Counted from the first letter of the stretch, positions 1-8,951 are shown. The stretch is 64,000 nt of DNA from JBDTSW01 sp963807385 (GCA_963807385.1 CAWEBQ010000002.1:992001-1056000); one strand, 5' to 3'. A program made the numbers and translations. The notes: generated by a model not told the origin, from the letters alone.

Positions 1-194
1 TCTACGCCGAGGCTGCCCTCGCGACAGGGGAGCGCGCTGGCGCGGTTCGCGAGCTCGATCGCATGCGTCGCGACCGCAACCGCTCCGAGTATTGGATTCG
101 GCCTTTCGGCGCAGCGGAGCTGGAGACCGACCTGGCCTGCGCCCGGCGGATCGTCGAGGCGGTGGCCGCAGCGTGGCCTGTGAAAACCGACTAG
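1..194 (+). CDS. C-terminal fragment of a small HEPN-like helical protein (5' end outside window)
   Basis: An open frame enters at base 3 and ends at the TAG at 192-194, giving 63 residues. The fragment is rich in Ala, Arg and Glu and contains RNRSEY followed by an amphipathic helix ending in IVEAVAAAWP. This RN-x-x-EY plus helix pattern resembles the C-terminal helix of small actinobacterial HEPN-domain proteins, which often pair with nucleotidyltransferases. The start and most of the domain are missing, so the family call is tentative. It lies 17 bp upstream of sufS on the same strand and may be cotranscribed with it. Confidence 0.45.
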   Translation, partial: YAEAALATGERAGAVRELDRMRRDRNRSEYWIRPFGAAELETDLACARRIVEAVAAAWPVKTD

Positions 195-211
195 ACCGGT
201 AGGATTTCCCC

Positions 212-1465
212 ATGGCCGACTCCCCCACCCCCACCCTCGCGTTCCCCCTCGAGAAAGTTCGCACGGCCTTTCCAGCCCTCGAGCGCGAGGTCAACGGCAA
301 GCCCGTCGCCTACCTCGACTCCGGCGCCTCGTCCCAGCGCGTCCTCGCGTCGATCCAGGCCGTGGACCGCTACGAGCGAGCGCACCACTCCAACGTCCAC
401 CGCGGCTCGCACACGCTGTCGGCCGAGGCCACGGCTGCGTTCGAGGGCGCACGTGCCACGGTCGCCGACCACATCGGCGCGGCGGACCGGCGCGAGGTGA
501 TCTTCACGCGCAACGCGACCGAGGCGATCAACCTGGTCGCCCGCGCCTGGGGCGACGCCAACGTCGGCGCCGGCGACCGCATCGTGCTCACCGAGATGGA
601 GCACCACTCCAACGTCGTCCCGTGGCAGCAGCTCGCCGAGCGCTCCGGGGCCGAGGTCGACTGGGCGCCGGTGAACGACGAGGGGCTCCTCGACATGAAC
701 GCCCTCGGCGAGCTGATCGCGCGCGGGCCGAAGCTGGTCGCCGTCGCGCACATCTCCAACGTGCTGGGGACCGAGAACCCGCTGCCGGAGATCTCGCGCA
801 TGGCCCACGACGCCGGCGCGCTGGTGCTCGCCGACGGCGCGCAGGCCGCACCCAAGCTGCCGCTCGACATGGCCTCCCTCGGGGTGGACTTCTACGCGCT
901 CACCGGCCACAAGGCCTACGCGCCGACCGGGATCGGCGCCCTGTGGGGCCGCCTCGAGCTGCTCAACGCGATGCCCCCGTTCCTCGGCGGCGGCTCGATG
1001 ATCCGCAAGGTCACGACCGACGGAACAACCTACGCCGACGTTCCGGCCCGCTTCGAGGCGGGGACGCCCGCGATCTCCCAGGCGATCGGCATGGCTGCCG
1101 CGTTCCGCTGGCTCGACTCGCTGGGAATGGACGCTGCGCTCGCCCACGAGCGCGACGTCGCCGACTACACGTTGGGGGCCCTCGTCGAGGTGCCGGGCCT
1201 GCGGGTCTTCGGTCCCCCCCGCTCCCCCGACCGCGTCGGCCCGGTCAGCTTCGAGATCGAGGGCGTCCACGCCCACGACATCTCGGAGATCCTCGACCGC
1301 CACGGCGTCGCCGTCCGCGCGGGCCACCACTGCGCCCAGCCGCTGATGGACCGCTTCGGAATCACCGCCACCGCTCGCGCGTCATTCGGCGTCTACACGA
1401 CGCCCGAGGAGATCGACCGGCTGGTCGAGGGGCTCCACGACGCGCGCGGCGTCTTCGGGCTCTGA
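212..1465 (+). CDS. sufS: Cysteine desulfurase SufS
   Basis: PLP-dependent class V aminotransferase-fold enzyme that removes sulfur from L-cysteine and passes the persulfide to SufU for Fe-S cluster assembly. The 417-aa length is normal for SufS. The PLP lysine is K234 in TGHKAYAPTG, and the active-site cysteine is C374 in RAGHHCAQPL. RFEAGTPAI and the N-terminal YLDSGASSQ block are also typical. The ATG at 212 gives the expected N-terminus. In related bacteria sufS and sufU are usually adjacent; here 3.4 kb of exported-protein genes separate them. A second, decayed copy of its RFEAGTPAI region lies at 8323-8422. Confidence 0.97.
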   Translation: MADSPTPTLAFPLEKVRTAFPALEREVNGKPVAYLDSGASSQRVLASIQAVDRYERAHHSNVHRGSHTLSAEATAAFEGARATVADHIGAADRREVIFTRNATEAINLVARAWGDANVGAGDRIVLTEMEHHSNVVPWQQLAERSGAEVDWAPVNDEGLLDMNALGELIARGPKLVAVAHISNVLGTENPLPEISRMAHDAGALVLADGAQAAPKLPLDMASLGVDFYALTGHKAYAPTGIGALWGRLELLNAMPPFLGGGSMIRKVTTDGTTYADVPARFEAGTPAISQAIGMAAAFRWLDSLGMDAALAHERDVADYTLGALVEVPGLRVFGPPRSPDRVGPVSFEIEGVHAHDISEILDRHGVAVRAGHHCAQPLMDRFGITATARASFGVYTTPEEIDRLVEGLHDARGVFGL

Positions 1466-1548
1466 TCGACGCGCAAGGCGACCGACACCCCGCCCGCGGC
1501 GACCGGTTGTAGTCTCGGAGGGCGAGCGATCGGTTGGGAGGGACGCAA

Positions 1549-3009
1549 GTGGGACGTCAGAGGCCGGTTCGAACCGTCGCGGCGGTCGCGGTGTGTGTCG
1601 GCGCGTGGGCGGTGCCGGCGAGCTCACTTGCCGCGGTGATCAAGCCCGATACGCGTCACGACGACTTCACCAACAACGGCAACTGCACCCTCCGCGAGGC
1701 CGTGGTATCAGCCAACGCGGATACCGCCCGCGACGGCTGCCGCGCCGGCGACGGGGCCGACACGGTCAAGCTCAAAGCCAAGACCTACCGTCTCTCCGTC
1801 GCGGGCGCGGGCGAGGCCGCCTCCAACACCGGCGACCTCGATGTCGCCGAAGCGCTCCGGATCAAGGGGCCCAGCGATGGCGCGACGGTCAGCGCCGAGG
1901 GCATCGACCGGGTGCTCGACGTCCACGGTCCGGGCGGGCTCACATTGGAGAACCTGAGGATCACCAAGGGCGTCTCCCCCGGCACGGAGCACGGAGGCGG
2001 CGTGCGGATCACCGGGCCGGATCCGGTGGTGGTCGCGATCCGTTCCACGATCGATGGCAACACCGCCGGCGGCAGCGGCGGTGGCGTCTACGTCGAGGAC
2101 TCGGTCGCCGGTCCGGGCTTCGCGCTGGTCGGAATCAACCTCACGCTCGCCCATAACACCGCGCTGACGGCCACCGCCAACGGCGGCGGTGGGCTGCAGG
2201 CCGTCGGCAGCACCGCCGTCCTCCTCGGCTGGAGCACGATCACCGGCAACAGCGCCCAGTACGGGGGCGGTACCCATGGGGTCACCGGGGCGATCATCAG
2301 GATCTCCGCCGCAGTCATCGCCGGCAACACCGCGACCGAGCTCGTCGGGCCCGACTGCGGTGGGACCAGCGGCGTCACCTCGGGGAACCCGACGCCCAAC
2401 CTGATCGAGGACACCACGGGCTGCACGATCAACGACGAGCTGCCAGCGGACATCACGGGCATGGATCCGCTGCTATTGCTGCTCGCCGACAACGGCGGCC
2501 CGGTACCCACGACCGCACTTCAGCCCGGATCCCCGGCGGTCAACCAGGGCGTCGGCACCGACAACGAGACCTTTCCCAGCATCACCGACGCTCGCGGGGT
2601 CACCCGCCGCACGGGCGACCCCATCGACCTTGGCGCCTACGAGCTGGACTACTGCCTTGGCGAGCCGGTGAACCGGGTCGGAGCCGACAACCTGCTCGAA
2701 GCGAGAAGCAACGACGTCCTGAAGGGAACCAACGCGCTGGACGCGTTCCTCACTTTCGGCGGCCGCGACACCGCCAAGGGCAAGGCCGGCGGCGACCTTC
2801 TCTGCCTCGGCGGGGGCAAGGACCGCGGCATCGGCGGGCCGGGCAAGGACCGGATCGACGGCGGGGGCGGCAAGGACGACCTGAGAGGCGGCACCAGCAA
2901 GGACGTCCTCATCGGCGGACCCGGCGACGACATCCTGAACGGCGGGCCCGGCTTCGACACCTGCCAGGGCGGGCCCGGCCGCGACAGGGAGATCAGCTGC
3001 GAGGCCTGA
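1549..3009 (+). CDS. Exported CSLREA-type right-handed beta-helix protein with RTX-like Ca-binding tail
   Basis: Predicted secreted protein of 486 aa. The N-terminus is a signal peptide (RQRPVRTVAAVAVCVGAW, cleavage near ASSLAA). It is followed by CTLREAVVSAN, the CSLREA-type segment that opens bacterial parallel beta-helix proteins. Residues about 90-370 carry GG-rich helix turns such as GNTAGGSGGGVYVED. The C-terminus (about 400-480) has glycine/aspartate nonapeptide-like repeats (GGPGKDRIDGGGGKDDL, GGPGDDILNGGPG) of the RTX calcium-binding kind. I chose GTG at 1549 rather than TTG at 1534 because GGGAGG at about 1536 sits 7 bases upstream. The substrate or role is unknown; surface adhesion or matrix binding is plausible. 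Confidence 0.8.
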   Translation: MGRQRPVRTVAAVAVCVGAWAVPASSLAAVIKPDTRHDDFTNNGNCTLREAVVSANADTARDGCRAGDGADTVKLKAKTYRLSVAGAGEAASNTGDLDVAEALRIKGPSDGATVSAEGIDRVLDVHGPGGLTLENLRITKGVSPGTEHGGGVRITGPDPVVVAIRSTIDGNTAGGSGGGVYVEDSVAGPGFALVGINLTLAHNTALTATANGGGGLQAVGSTAVLLGWSTITGNSAQYGGGTHGVTGAIIRISAAVIAGNTATELVGPDCGGTSGVTSGNPTPNLIEDTTGCTINDELPADITGMDPLLLLLADNGGPVPTTALQPGSPAVNQGVGTDNETFPSITDARGVTRRTGDPIDLGAYELDYCLGEPVNRVGADNLLEARSNDVLKGTNALDAFLTFGGRDTAKGKAGGDLLCLGGGKDRGIGGPGKDRIDGGGGKDDLRGGTSKDVLIGGPGDDILNGGPGFDTCQGGPGRDREISCEA

Positions 3010-3045
3010 GCCGCCCACGGGATTCCTTCTCGGGAAGGGTGAGCC

Positions 3046-3396
3046 CTACGGTCGCTCCAAGCCGCCCGGCACCTCGAGGAACTCACAGGCCAGTCCGCCG
3101 CCCGGCGGCTGGTCGCAGGAGCGGATCCGGGCCGCCACCTCGCCGTCGGTCGTCACCCCGCCCTCGTTGACGTGCGCCTCACAGGTCACGGTCGCACCCC
3201 GCTCGATCGAGTCGTAGTCGGGGCAGTCGGCGCCGCTGTAGTCCACAGGGCCGGACTTGAACTCGAGGTCGATCGCGCGCTCAGCGAGCCGCGCCGCGGC
3301 CTCACCCTCGTCGTCGTTGGGGAGGACGAAGTCCACCACCGGCCACAGCGACACCAGGCAAGCCGCGCCGATCAGGGCCGCGATCGGGATTCTCAC
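3046..3396 (-). CDS. Small exported DUF4333-like protein
   Basis: 116 aa. The N-terminal hydrophobic segment (IPIAALIGAACLVSLWPVV) is a signal peptide or anchor. The rest is an acidic domain with the pattern CP....RGATVTCEAHV....V.ARI..CD, resembling actinobacterial DUF4333 domains, which have a Cys-Pro turn and paired cysteines. The same CP/F-x-CTA pattern appears in the lipoproteins at 4372-4783 and 8505-8948, suggesting one family of extracytoplasmic proteins. It is the last gene of a minus-strand operon reading 4783 to 3046. Function is unknown. It is convergent with the CSLREA gene, with 36 bp between them. Confidence 0.6.
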   Translation of the reverse strand: MRIPIAALIGAACLVSLWPVVDFVLPNDDEGEAAARLAERAIDLEFKSGPVDYSGADCPDYDSIERGATVTCEAHVNEGGVTTDGEVAARIRSCDQPPGGGLACEFLEVPGGLERP

Positions 3397-3414
3397 GCCG
3401 GCGGGCGCGCCGGG

Positions 3415-4359
3415 CTAGGCAACAACTTCGATCGGGAGCTCCGCGTGCGGGTTGGCGCCCTTCACCTCCTCGCTCGCCACGACCTTCCAGGCGAACGCGA
3501 GGGCTGAGCCGCCGTACGTGAAGGGTGCGGTGGGTGGGACCTGGAAAGTGACCGCCTGTTCGGATGAGCCGGGATCAACCGCGACGGAGTCCTCGTAGGC
3601 GACGACGCGTTTGGTCGCCCGACTCGCATCCTCGCCCGACCCGCGATGGACGTCATAGCTCTCGGTGCAGACCAGGCGCAGGCTCACGTTCCGGCCAGGG
3701 GCTGGGGAGCCGACGGCAACCCGGGCGTGGAGCTGAGCGCCGCGTCGGGCCTGCGGCACGGCAGCCACCGTGACATCCCACGCGGCCGAGCGCTGCTTTT
3801 TCGAGCGGTCCGAGATCAGGATGAAGGCGATCACCAGAATCGCGACCACCGCGCCGGCGAGGCCGACCGCTGCCCTCCCGGACGCGAACCCGTAGATCGC
3901 GGCGGCGATCGAGAGCGGCACCAACAGGGCCACGGGGGAACCCTCGGGCTGCTCCAGCGCCTGGGTACTCGCCTCCGCAGGCACTTCGGCGTGCGCCCCC
4001 GGGTTCGGCGCGACCTGAAGCTCGGCCTCCTCGCGCAGGTCGCTGCCCCGTGGCACGTCCACGTCCGCGAGCACGCACCAGTACAGGCGGCCGTGGTCGG
4101 ATGTCACCCCCGGTGTTGCGTCGGTCGGGAGCTGGAACGAGAACGGGATCTGCTGGCCGGCGACGAGGTCGCCCTGGTGCGCAACGACCGACCCCGCCTC
4201 CTTGATGCCCCCGTAGTCGGGGCTCTGGTCGCAATAGGCGAGCTGGATCGTGAGCGAGCGGGCGCGCATGTCCGCAGTGATGGCCACCGTTCCCTCCACT
4301 GTGTCGCCCGCCGTGAACTCGCTACGGCTGGGCGTGACCACGATCCCGCTACCGGCCAC
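3415..4359 (-). CDS. Two-domain beta-sandwich membrane protein of unknown function
   Basis: 314 aa. The N-terminal half (VVTPSRSEFTAGDTVEGTV) and C-terminal half look like two related beta-sandwich domains of arrestin-like or Ig-like character. They flank a hydrophobic hairpin around residues 145-185 (PVALLVPLSIAAAIYGF and AVGLAGAVVAILVIAFI), followed by a basic DRSKKQR stop-transfer. Two extramembrane domains joined by two membrane spans are therefore likely. It lies between the frameshifted lipoprotein gene and the 116-aa exported protein, all reading leftwards with gaps of 12-18 bp, so the three probably form an operon. I do not recognise a characterised family. Confidence 0.6.
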   Translation of the reverse strand: MAGSGIVVTPSRSEFTAGDTVEGTVAITADMRARSLTIQLAYCDQSPDYGGIKEAGSVVAHQGDLVAGQQIPFSFQLPTDATPGVTSDHGRLYWCVLADVDVPRGSDLREEAELQVAPNPGAHAEVPAEASTQALEQPEGSPVALLVPLSIAAAIYGFASGRAAVGLAGAVVAILVIAFILISDRSKKQRSAAWDVTVAAVPQARRGAQLHARVAVGSPAPGRNVSLRLVCTESYDVHRGSGEDASRATKRVVAYEDSVAVDPGSSEQAVTFQVPPTAPFTYGGSALAFAWKVVASEEVKGANPHAELPIEVVA

Positions 4360-4371
4360 TGCTCTCTCTCC

Positions 4372-4783
4372 TCACGAGCCCTTCTTCCCCCCTCCCGAGC
4401 CCTTCGGCTCGAAGCCCTTCGAGGTGCTGAGGATCGTCCCCGTCGGGCGGGTGCGCGACAGGCAGGACACGTTGCTGTCCGAGGCGCCCTCGTCGCAGTC
4501 GTGGAGCTCAGCCTCGACCGGCCCTCTACCGAAATCCTCGCCGCCGATTGAGTAGGTGGCTGTGCACTCGAGCCTGCAGCCGTCCTCGATCTCGGGCTGC
4601 GGGCATCCGGCGCCGGATAGCGTGAACTGGGAGGCTGAGCCGTCCATGGGCTGCACGGTCCCGGAGTACCGATCGATCCCCCTGGGTCTCCCGCTGCTGG
4701 TCGGACTTGGTGGTGTCGAGCTCACAGCCGGCGAGGAGAGCGCGAGCCGCGAGGGCGAGCAGCCCGGGGATCCGCCCCCGCAT
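4372..4783 (-). pseudogene. Frameshifted DUF4333-like lipoprotein (paralog of 8505-8948)
   Basis: The gene reads from ATG at 4783 as a lipoprotein signal (ALLAGCELDTTKS), then leaves frame. The conserved remainder, IDRYSGTVQ through CPQPEIEDG to GFEPKGSGGGKKGS, is in another frame and ends at 4372. Alignment to the intact paralog at 8505-8948 (DTTKSNQARNTEES, then NEYSGIAQ) places the break at the G run on the minus strand near 4678-4684. Deleting one G restores a continuous protein of about 136 aa. Either a recent inactivating +1 frameshift or a homopolymer sequencing error fits. It is divergent from sufU with a 59-bp gap. Confidence 0.7.
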
Positions 4784-4842
4784 GTCAATCCTCGCGGTGG
4801 TGACCCTGTGGGCAAGTCGACCCACCGGCTACCGTCTCGGGG

Positions 4843-5268
4843 GTGGACGAGCTCTATCGCGAGAACATCCTCGATCACTACAAGCGCCCCCGGCGCTTCG
4901 GGCGCCTGGACTCCTTCGACCTCGACTTCGAGGACACGAACCCGTTCTGCGGCGACGAGCAGCACGTCTTTATCAAGCTCGACGAAGACGGGAAGGTGAG
5001 CGGGATCTCCTTCGAGGGCAAGGGGTGCGCGATCTCGACGGCGGCCACTTCCATGCTCGTGGACGAGCTCGAGGGCAGGACCCGCGAGGAGCTCCTGCGG
5101 CTGGAGAAGGACTTCGTGCTCGACCTGCTCGGCATCGACATCTCCGCGACGCGTATGAAGTGCGCCCTGCTCGGCCTCAAGGTCGTGAAGTCCGCCTCGC
5201 TGGGCGAGCTCGCCGACTGGGAGGACGAGGGCGAGCGCGGCGACCCGGCGGACGCCGAGCTGCTCTGA
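4843..5268 (+). CDS. sufU: Fe-S scaffold / sulfur-transfer protein SufU
   Basis: 141-aa SufU/IscU-fold protein that accepts persulfide sulfur from SufS and delivers it to the SufBCD scaffold. Zinc and sulfur ligands expected for SufU are present: C36 and D38 in NPFCGDE, C62 in GKGCAIS, and C107 in RMKCALLG. The SufU-specific stretch between the second and third cysteines is present, distinguishing it from IscU. It starts at GTG 4843. A terminator-like hairpin follows immediately (5269-5289). A frameshifted near-copy of its C-terminal half lies at 11343-11551. Confidence 0.93.
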   Translation: MDELYRENILDHYKRPRRFGRLDSFDLDFEDTNPFCGDEQHVFIKLDEDGKVSGISFEGKGCAISTAATSMLVDELEGRTREELLRLEKDFVLDLLGIDISATRMKCALLGLKVVKSASLGELADWEDEGERGDPADAELL

Positions 5269-5289
5269 GCCGCCCAGTACCCGGGCGGC
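5269..5289 (+). terminator. Candidate terminator hairpin after sufU
   Basis: GCCGCCC (5269-5275) pairs with GGGCGGC (5283-5289) around a 7-base loop, starting directly after the sufU stop codon. There is no clear T tract, so termination strength is uncertain. Confidence 0.45.
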
Positions 5290-5401
5290 CGACCCGATGT
5301 TCGCTCGTGCATTCCCCCAAGCCCCTCATGCGATTTAAGTTGTAGCGCCAGACCCGCGCACCGCCAGAAAATCAGGAAAGACGGTCCTTCGCGGCGGGGG
5401 A

Positions 5402-5441
5402 AACCCTACTCCGCACCCTACCTTTTAGGCGTAGTAGGGTT
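5402..5441 (+). promoter_or_regulatory. Long inverted repeat directly upstream of the LuxR-family gene
   Basis: AACCCTACTCCGC (5402-5414) and GCGTAGTAGGGTT (5429-5441) are inverted repeats matching at 12 of 13 positions, with a 14-base A/T-richer spacer. The right arm ends 6 bases before the GTG start at 5448 and includes the only AGGG that could serve as ribosome-binding site. It could be a protein operator or a 5' UTR hairpin that limits translation. Confidence 0.55.
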
Positions 5442-5447
5442 GCGCCC

Positions 5448-8285
5448 GTGCGCGGCAGGGGCGAACAGTTCGGCACGATCGGCGAGGCGATCGATCTTGC
5501 GCCCGACGGCACCGGCTCGTTCGTGCTGGTCGAGGGGCCGGCCGGGATCGGCAAGACGACGCTCCTCGACGCCGCCGCGGCCGTGGCAGCAGAGCAGGGC
5601 TTCCTGGTGCTGAGCGCTCGCGGGCACGAGGGGGAGTCCGGTTTGCCCTACGGCGGGGCACGCCAGCTCGTGGACGGGCCGCTCCGCGGCGACCCCCGGC
5701 TCTCCGAGCTCGCCTTCGAGGGGACCGGGCGGCTCGCGCGCCCGGTCATCTCGGCCGGTCTCGACCTGGGCGAGCAGCCGGACACTCTCGAGGACCCGTT
5801 CGTGGCGCTGCATGGCCTCTACTGGGTGTGCTCGAACCTGAGCGCCGAGCATCCGCTGCTGATCGCCGTCGATGACGTTCATTGGCTGGATCAGGCATCT
5901 GGTCGGTTTATCTCGTACCTGGCCGCCCGCGTCGGCGATCTCCCCATCGTGCTCGTCGCCGCCGCGCGAACCGGGGCGGGCACCGGCCGGGAGCTCGTGG
6001 ACAGCCTGTCCGGGACGACTGGCGCAACGCTCCTGGCGCTCGACCCGCTCGGCGCCGACGACGCCGGGGCCATCGTCCGCGAGATCTGCGGCACGGAGGC
6101 CGACGACGAGTTCTGCGCCGCCTGCCGGGAAGTCACCGGGGGTAATCCGTTCCTGCTGGAGGAGCTGGCCCGCTCCGCCGTCGCGGACGGCCTCCCCGCG
6201 ACCGTCGAGTCCGTGTCGCAGATCGAAGCGCTCACCCCCGCGGCGGTCGTGCGGTCGGTCTCGGCGCGGCTCGGGCGGCTCGGCGCCGACGCCCAGAAGC
6301 TGGCCGAGGTGATCGCTGTCATCGGCTCCGACGCGGAGATCCGCCTCGCCGCGGAGCTGGCGGGCCAGGAGCCCGATCGAGCCTTCGCGGCGGCCGACGA
6401 GCTCGCCCGAGATGAGCTGATCGTCGGGGCCTCGCGGCTGGCATTCGTTCACCCGCTGATCCGCTCGGCGGTGCTCGAGCGCATCGGTCCAGGCGAGATG
6501 ACGCGACTCCACGAGGCCGCGGCCGCACTGCTTCTCGCTGCGGGTGATCAATCCGAGCACGCGGCGATGCACCTGCTGAGCGTGTCGCCGGCGAACGACC
6601 CTGCGCGGGTGGCGCTGCTGATCGCGGCCGGGGAGAAGGCCGCCGCGCGCGGCGCCCCCGACGCCGCCGTGGAGTACCTGCGACGGGCGCTGGAGGAGCC
6701 GCCCGCCGAGGCCGACAGGGCGCGCGTCCTCTTCGATCTCGGCCGCTATGGAGCGATGACCGTCTCGCAGGAGTCGCTGGGCCACCTGATCGAGGCGGTG
6801 GACCTGACGGCGGACGCCGAGGAGCGAGTGGAGATGCTGAGCGCCACCGCCTACGCCGCGGCCTCGAACTTCGGCCTTTTTCAGGATGCGCAGAGTCACC
6901 TCGAGCGCGCCCTGGCCTCGATCGCGGACCCGGAGAGCGAAACCGCCCTGGTCCTCCGTGCCGAGCACGCCACCTGGGCGGCGCTCGATGCATCGAAGGC
7001 ACGTCCGCTGGTTGAACTCGAGAAGATCGCCGGCCACCTGGAAGGCGACACGCCGGGTGAACGAGGCCTTCTCGCGGTCCTCGCGTGGTCACGCATGGGT
7101 GCCGGCCGCCCGCCCTCGGAGGTCGTGCCGGCCGCCCAGCGGGCGTTGGGCGGAGGGAAGCTCGTCAGTGAGCACGGATCAGCGTCGCTGATGACGCTCC
7201 TGGCGATCTGGCCGCTGGCGTACGCGCTGGCGGTGGAGGAGTTCGAGCCGGAGCTCGGGTTTGCGCTGGCGGCCGCCACGCGTGAGGGGTCGCGCCACGG
7301 CGTCGCCATTCACGCCGGCGCGGCTGGAATCGTGGCTCTCCTGCGCGGGCGGCTGCGAGATGCGGAGGCCTACGCTCGCCAGGCGCTCGAGGCGGCGCTC
7401 GAGGTGAGCTCGATCGGGGCCGCGGGAGCGGTCGCGATACAGACGTCCGCGCGGGTCGGCCTCGGCGAGTCGGATCTGGCCTGGGCAGATGTCGAGCGCC
7501 TGGGTTTTGCCGGCGACCTCCCCCCGATCTTTCCGTTCACCGTGCTGATGCTCAGCCGCGGACGCCTCCGCGCGGCCCGCGGCGACCTCGAGGGAGCGCT
7601 CGCGGACGCGACCCTGGCGGGCTCGATCTTCGATCGCTGGGGAGTGATGAACCCGGCCGAGGCACCATGGCGCTCCGACGCCGCGGCGGTCCACCTCAAG
7701 CGCGGATCGGCCGACCGGGCACGGGCGCTGCTCGAGGAGGAGCTCAGGCTGGCGAGGGATGCCGAGGTGCCCCACGCCGTCGGCCACGCGCTGCGGCTGT
7801 TGGGACTGTGTGCGCGAGGCTCAGATGGCATCGAGGTGCAACGCGAGGCCATCAGCGTCCTCGAGGGCACCGAGGCCCGGCTCGAGCTCGCCCGCGCCCG
7901 GATAGACCTCGGGGCGTCGCTTCGCCGCGCCAACCACCGGGGCGACCAGCGCGCTCCGCTGGAGGAGGCTCGCGAGCTGCTGCGAACCGGAATCGACAGC
8001 GCGCACAGCTCGGGGGCCACGCCGCTCGTGGAGCACGGGCAGGCCGAGCTGCGCGCCACCGGGTCGAGGCCGCGACGGGTCATGCTCACGGGGGCCGAGG
8101 CGCTGACCGCATCGGAGCGGCGCGCGGGCGACCTCGCCGCCGAAGGGCTGACCAACAGGGAGATCGCCGAAACGCTCTTCGTCAGCCTGAAGACCGTGGA
8201 AAAGCACCTGGGAAACTGCTACGCAAAGCTCGACATCAGTGGGCGCAAAGAGCTGGCCCGGGCGCTCAAGGCCGACCGGGCCTGA
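5448..8285 (+). CDS. LuxR-family transcriptional regulator with N-terminal AAA/NACHT-like ATPase (LAL type)
   Basis: 945-aa large ATP-binding LuxR regulator. Walker A is GPAGIGKT at residues 30-37, and Walker B lies in LLIAVDDVHWLD near residue 140. The middle third is alanine-rich helical repeat resembling the TPR-like region of this family. The C-terminal GerE/LuxR helix-turn-helix (LTASERRAGDLAAEGLTNRE onward, from about residue 882) has the usual NREIAETLFVSLKTVEKHL core. These proteins bind DNA through the C-terminus under control of an ATP-dependent sensor module; the inducer here is unknown. It stands alone between two SUF-associated blocks, preceded by a strong inverted repeat. Confidence 0.93.
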   Translation: MRGRGEQFGTIGEAIDLAPDGTGSFVLVEGPAGIGKTTLLDAAAAVAAEQGFLVLSARGHEGESGLPYGGARQLVDGPLRGDPRLSELAFEGTGRLARPVISAGLDLGEQPDTLEDPFVALHGLYWVCSNLSAEHPLLIAVDDVHWLDQASGRFISYLAARVGDLPIVLVAAARTGAGTGRELVDSLSGTTGATLLALDPLGADDAGAIVREICGTEADDEFCAACREVTGGNPFLLEELARSAVADGLPATVESVSQIEALTPAAVVRSVSARLGRLGADAQKLAEVIAVIGSDAEIRLAAELAGQEPDRAFAAADELARDELIVGASRLAFVHPLIRSAVLERIGPGEMTRLHEAAAALLLAAGDQSEHAAMHLLSVSPANDPARVALLIAAGEKAAARGAPDAAVEYLRRALEEPPAEADRARVLFDLGRYGAMTVSQESLGHLIEAVDLTADAEERVEMLSATAYAAASNFGLFQDAQSHLERALASIADPESETALVLRAEHATWAALDASKARPLVELEKIAGHLEGDTPGERGLLAVLAWSRMGAGRPPSEVVPAAQRALGGGKLVSEHGSASLMTLLAIWPLAYALAVEEFEPELGFALAAATREGSRHGVAIHAGAAGIVALLRGRLRDAEAYARQALEAALEVSSIGAAGAVAIQTSARVGLGESDLAWADVERLGFAGDLPPIFPFTVLMLSRGRLRAARGDLEGALADATLAGSIFDRWGVMNPAEAPWRSDAAAVHLKRGSADRARALLEEELRLARDAEVPHAVGHALRLLGLCARGSDGIEVQREAISVLEGTEARLELARARIDLGASLRRANHRGDQRAPLEEARELLRTGIDSAHSSGATPLVEHGQAELRATGSRPRRVMLTGAEALTASERRAGDLAAEGLTNREIAETLFVSLKTVEKHLGNCYAKLDISGRKELARALKADRA

Positions 8286-8322
8286 GCAAGAGCCGGGGCC
8301 GCCGGTGCGACTTCGCGGGGTT

Positions 8323-8422
8323 GCAGACGTGCCCGCCCGCTTCGAGGCGGGGACACCTGCGATCTCGCAGGCGATCGGCCTCGCCGCGGCCTTCCGGTGG
8401 CTGGACGCGCTGGGCATGGATG
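8323..8422 (+). pseudogene. Remnant of a second sufS gene
   Basis: About 100 bp translate to ADVPARFEAGTPAISQAIG followed by LAAAFRWLDALGMDV. This matches residues of the intact SufS (encoded around 1033-1134) at roughly 31 of 34 positions, while the DNA differs at more sites, mostly synonymous. No SufS-like sequence is seen on either side; the match begins right after the LuxR gene and ends abruptly. It is therefore a degraded paralog that was under protein-level selection before loss, not a recent copy. Confidence 0.8.
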
Positions 8423-8504
8423 TCTGCCCCCCGTCGTTCGCACGAGCGTCGCACCTGACCCGGGCACCGGAATCGATCGACCACCAGAACGACGACCCGC
8501 CCGC

Positions 8505-8948
8505 TCAGGACGACTTCTCCTTCCCCCCGCCGGCGCCCTTCAACTCGAATCCGTTCTGGGTCGACGTGATCCTGCCCGTTGGCTGAACGCTGGACTGGCA
8601 CGAGGCGCTCTCGTCCACGTCACCGTCGTCGCAGTCCTGGAGCTCGACCTCGACCGGCCCACGCCCCAGACCCTCGCCGTCGATCACATACGACGCGGTG
8701 CACTCGAAGGTGAAGCCCTCCTCCACCTCCGGCTCCGGGCACTGCGAGTCGGCGAGAACGAACTCGCCCGCGGAACCCTCGGCGCTCTGCGCGATCCCGG
8801 AGTACTCGTTGATGGACTCCTCCGTGTTCCGCGCCTGGTTCGACTTCGTGGTGTCCGAGCAGCCGGCGAGCACGAGCGCTAGCGCGGCCATCGCCGCGGA
8901 AGCCGATCCCAGCGCCCAGGTCCTCCGCGGTTGCTCGTAGGCCGTCAT
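8505..8948 (-). CDS. DUF4333-like lipoprotein
   Basis: 147 aa. A hydrophobic signal (ASAAMAALALVLAGC) ends in a lipobox, so the mature protein is probably anchored by the Cys of LAGC. The domain contains CPEPEVEEGFTFECTASYV, then LGRGPVEVELQDCDDG, with paired cysteines and a Gly/Lys-rich tail. It is a paralog of the frameshifted gene at 4372-4783. It starts 3 bp after the stop of the upstream gene at 8952, so it is the fourth and last gene of a minus-strand operon that begins at 11277. Function is unknown. Confidence 0.75.
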   Translation of the reverse strand: MTAYEQPRRTWALGSASAAMAALALVLAGCSDTTKSNQARNTEESINEYSGIAQSAEGSAGEFVLADSQCPEPEVEEGFTFECTASYVIDGEGLGRGPVEVELQDCDDGDVDESASCQSSVQPTGRITSTQNGFELKGAGGGKEKSS

Positions 8949-8951
8949 CGG

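Noticed and set aside
191..1330. Long minus-strand open frame opposite sufS, and similar long frames elsewhere (e.g. 5418-7037, 25717-27255)
   Set aside because: These are shadows caused by high GC codon bias; composition is Val/Gly/Arg-rich without domain features, and the opposite strand carries well-conserved genes.
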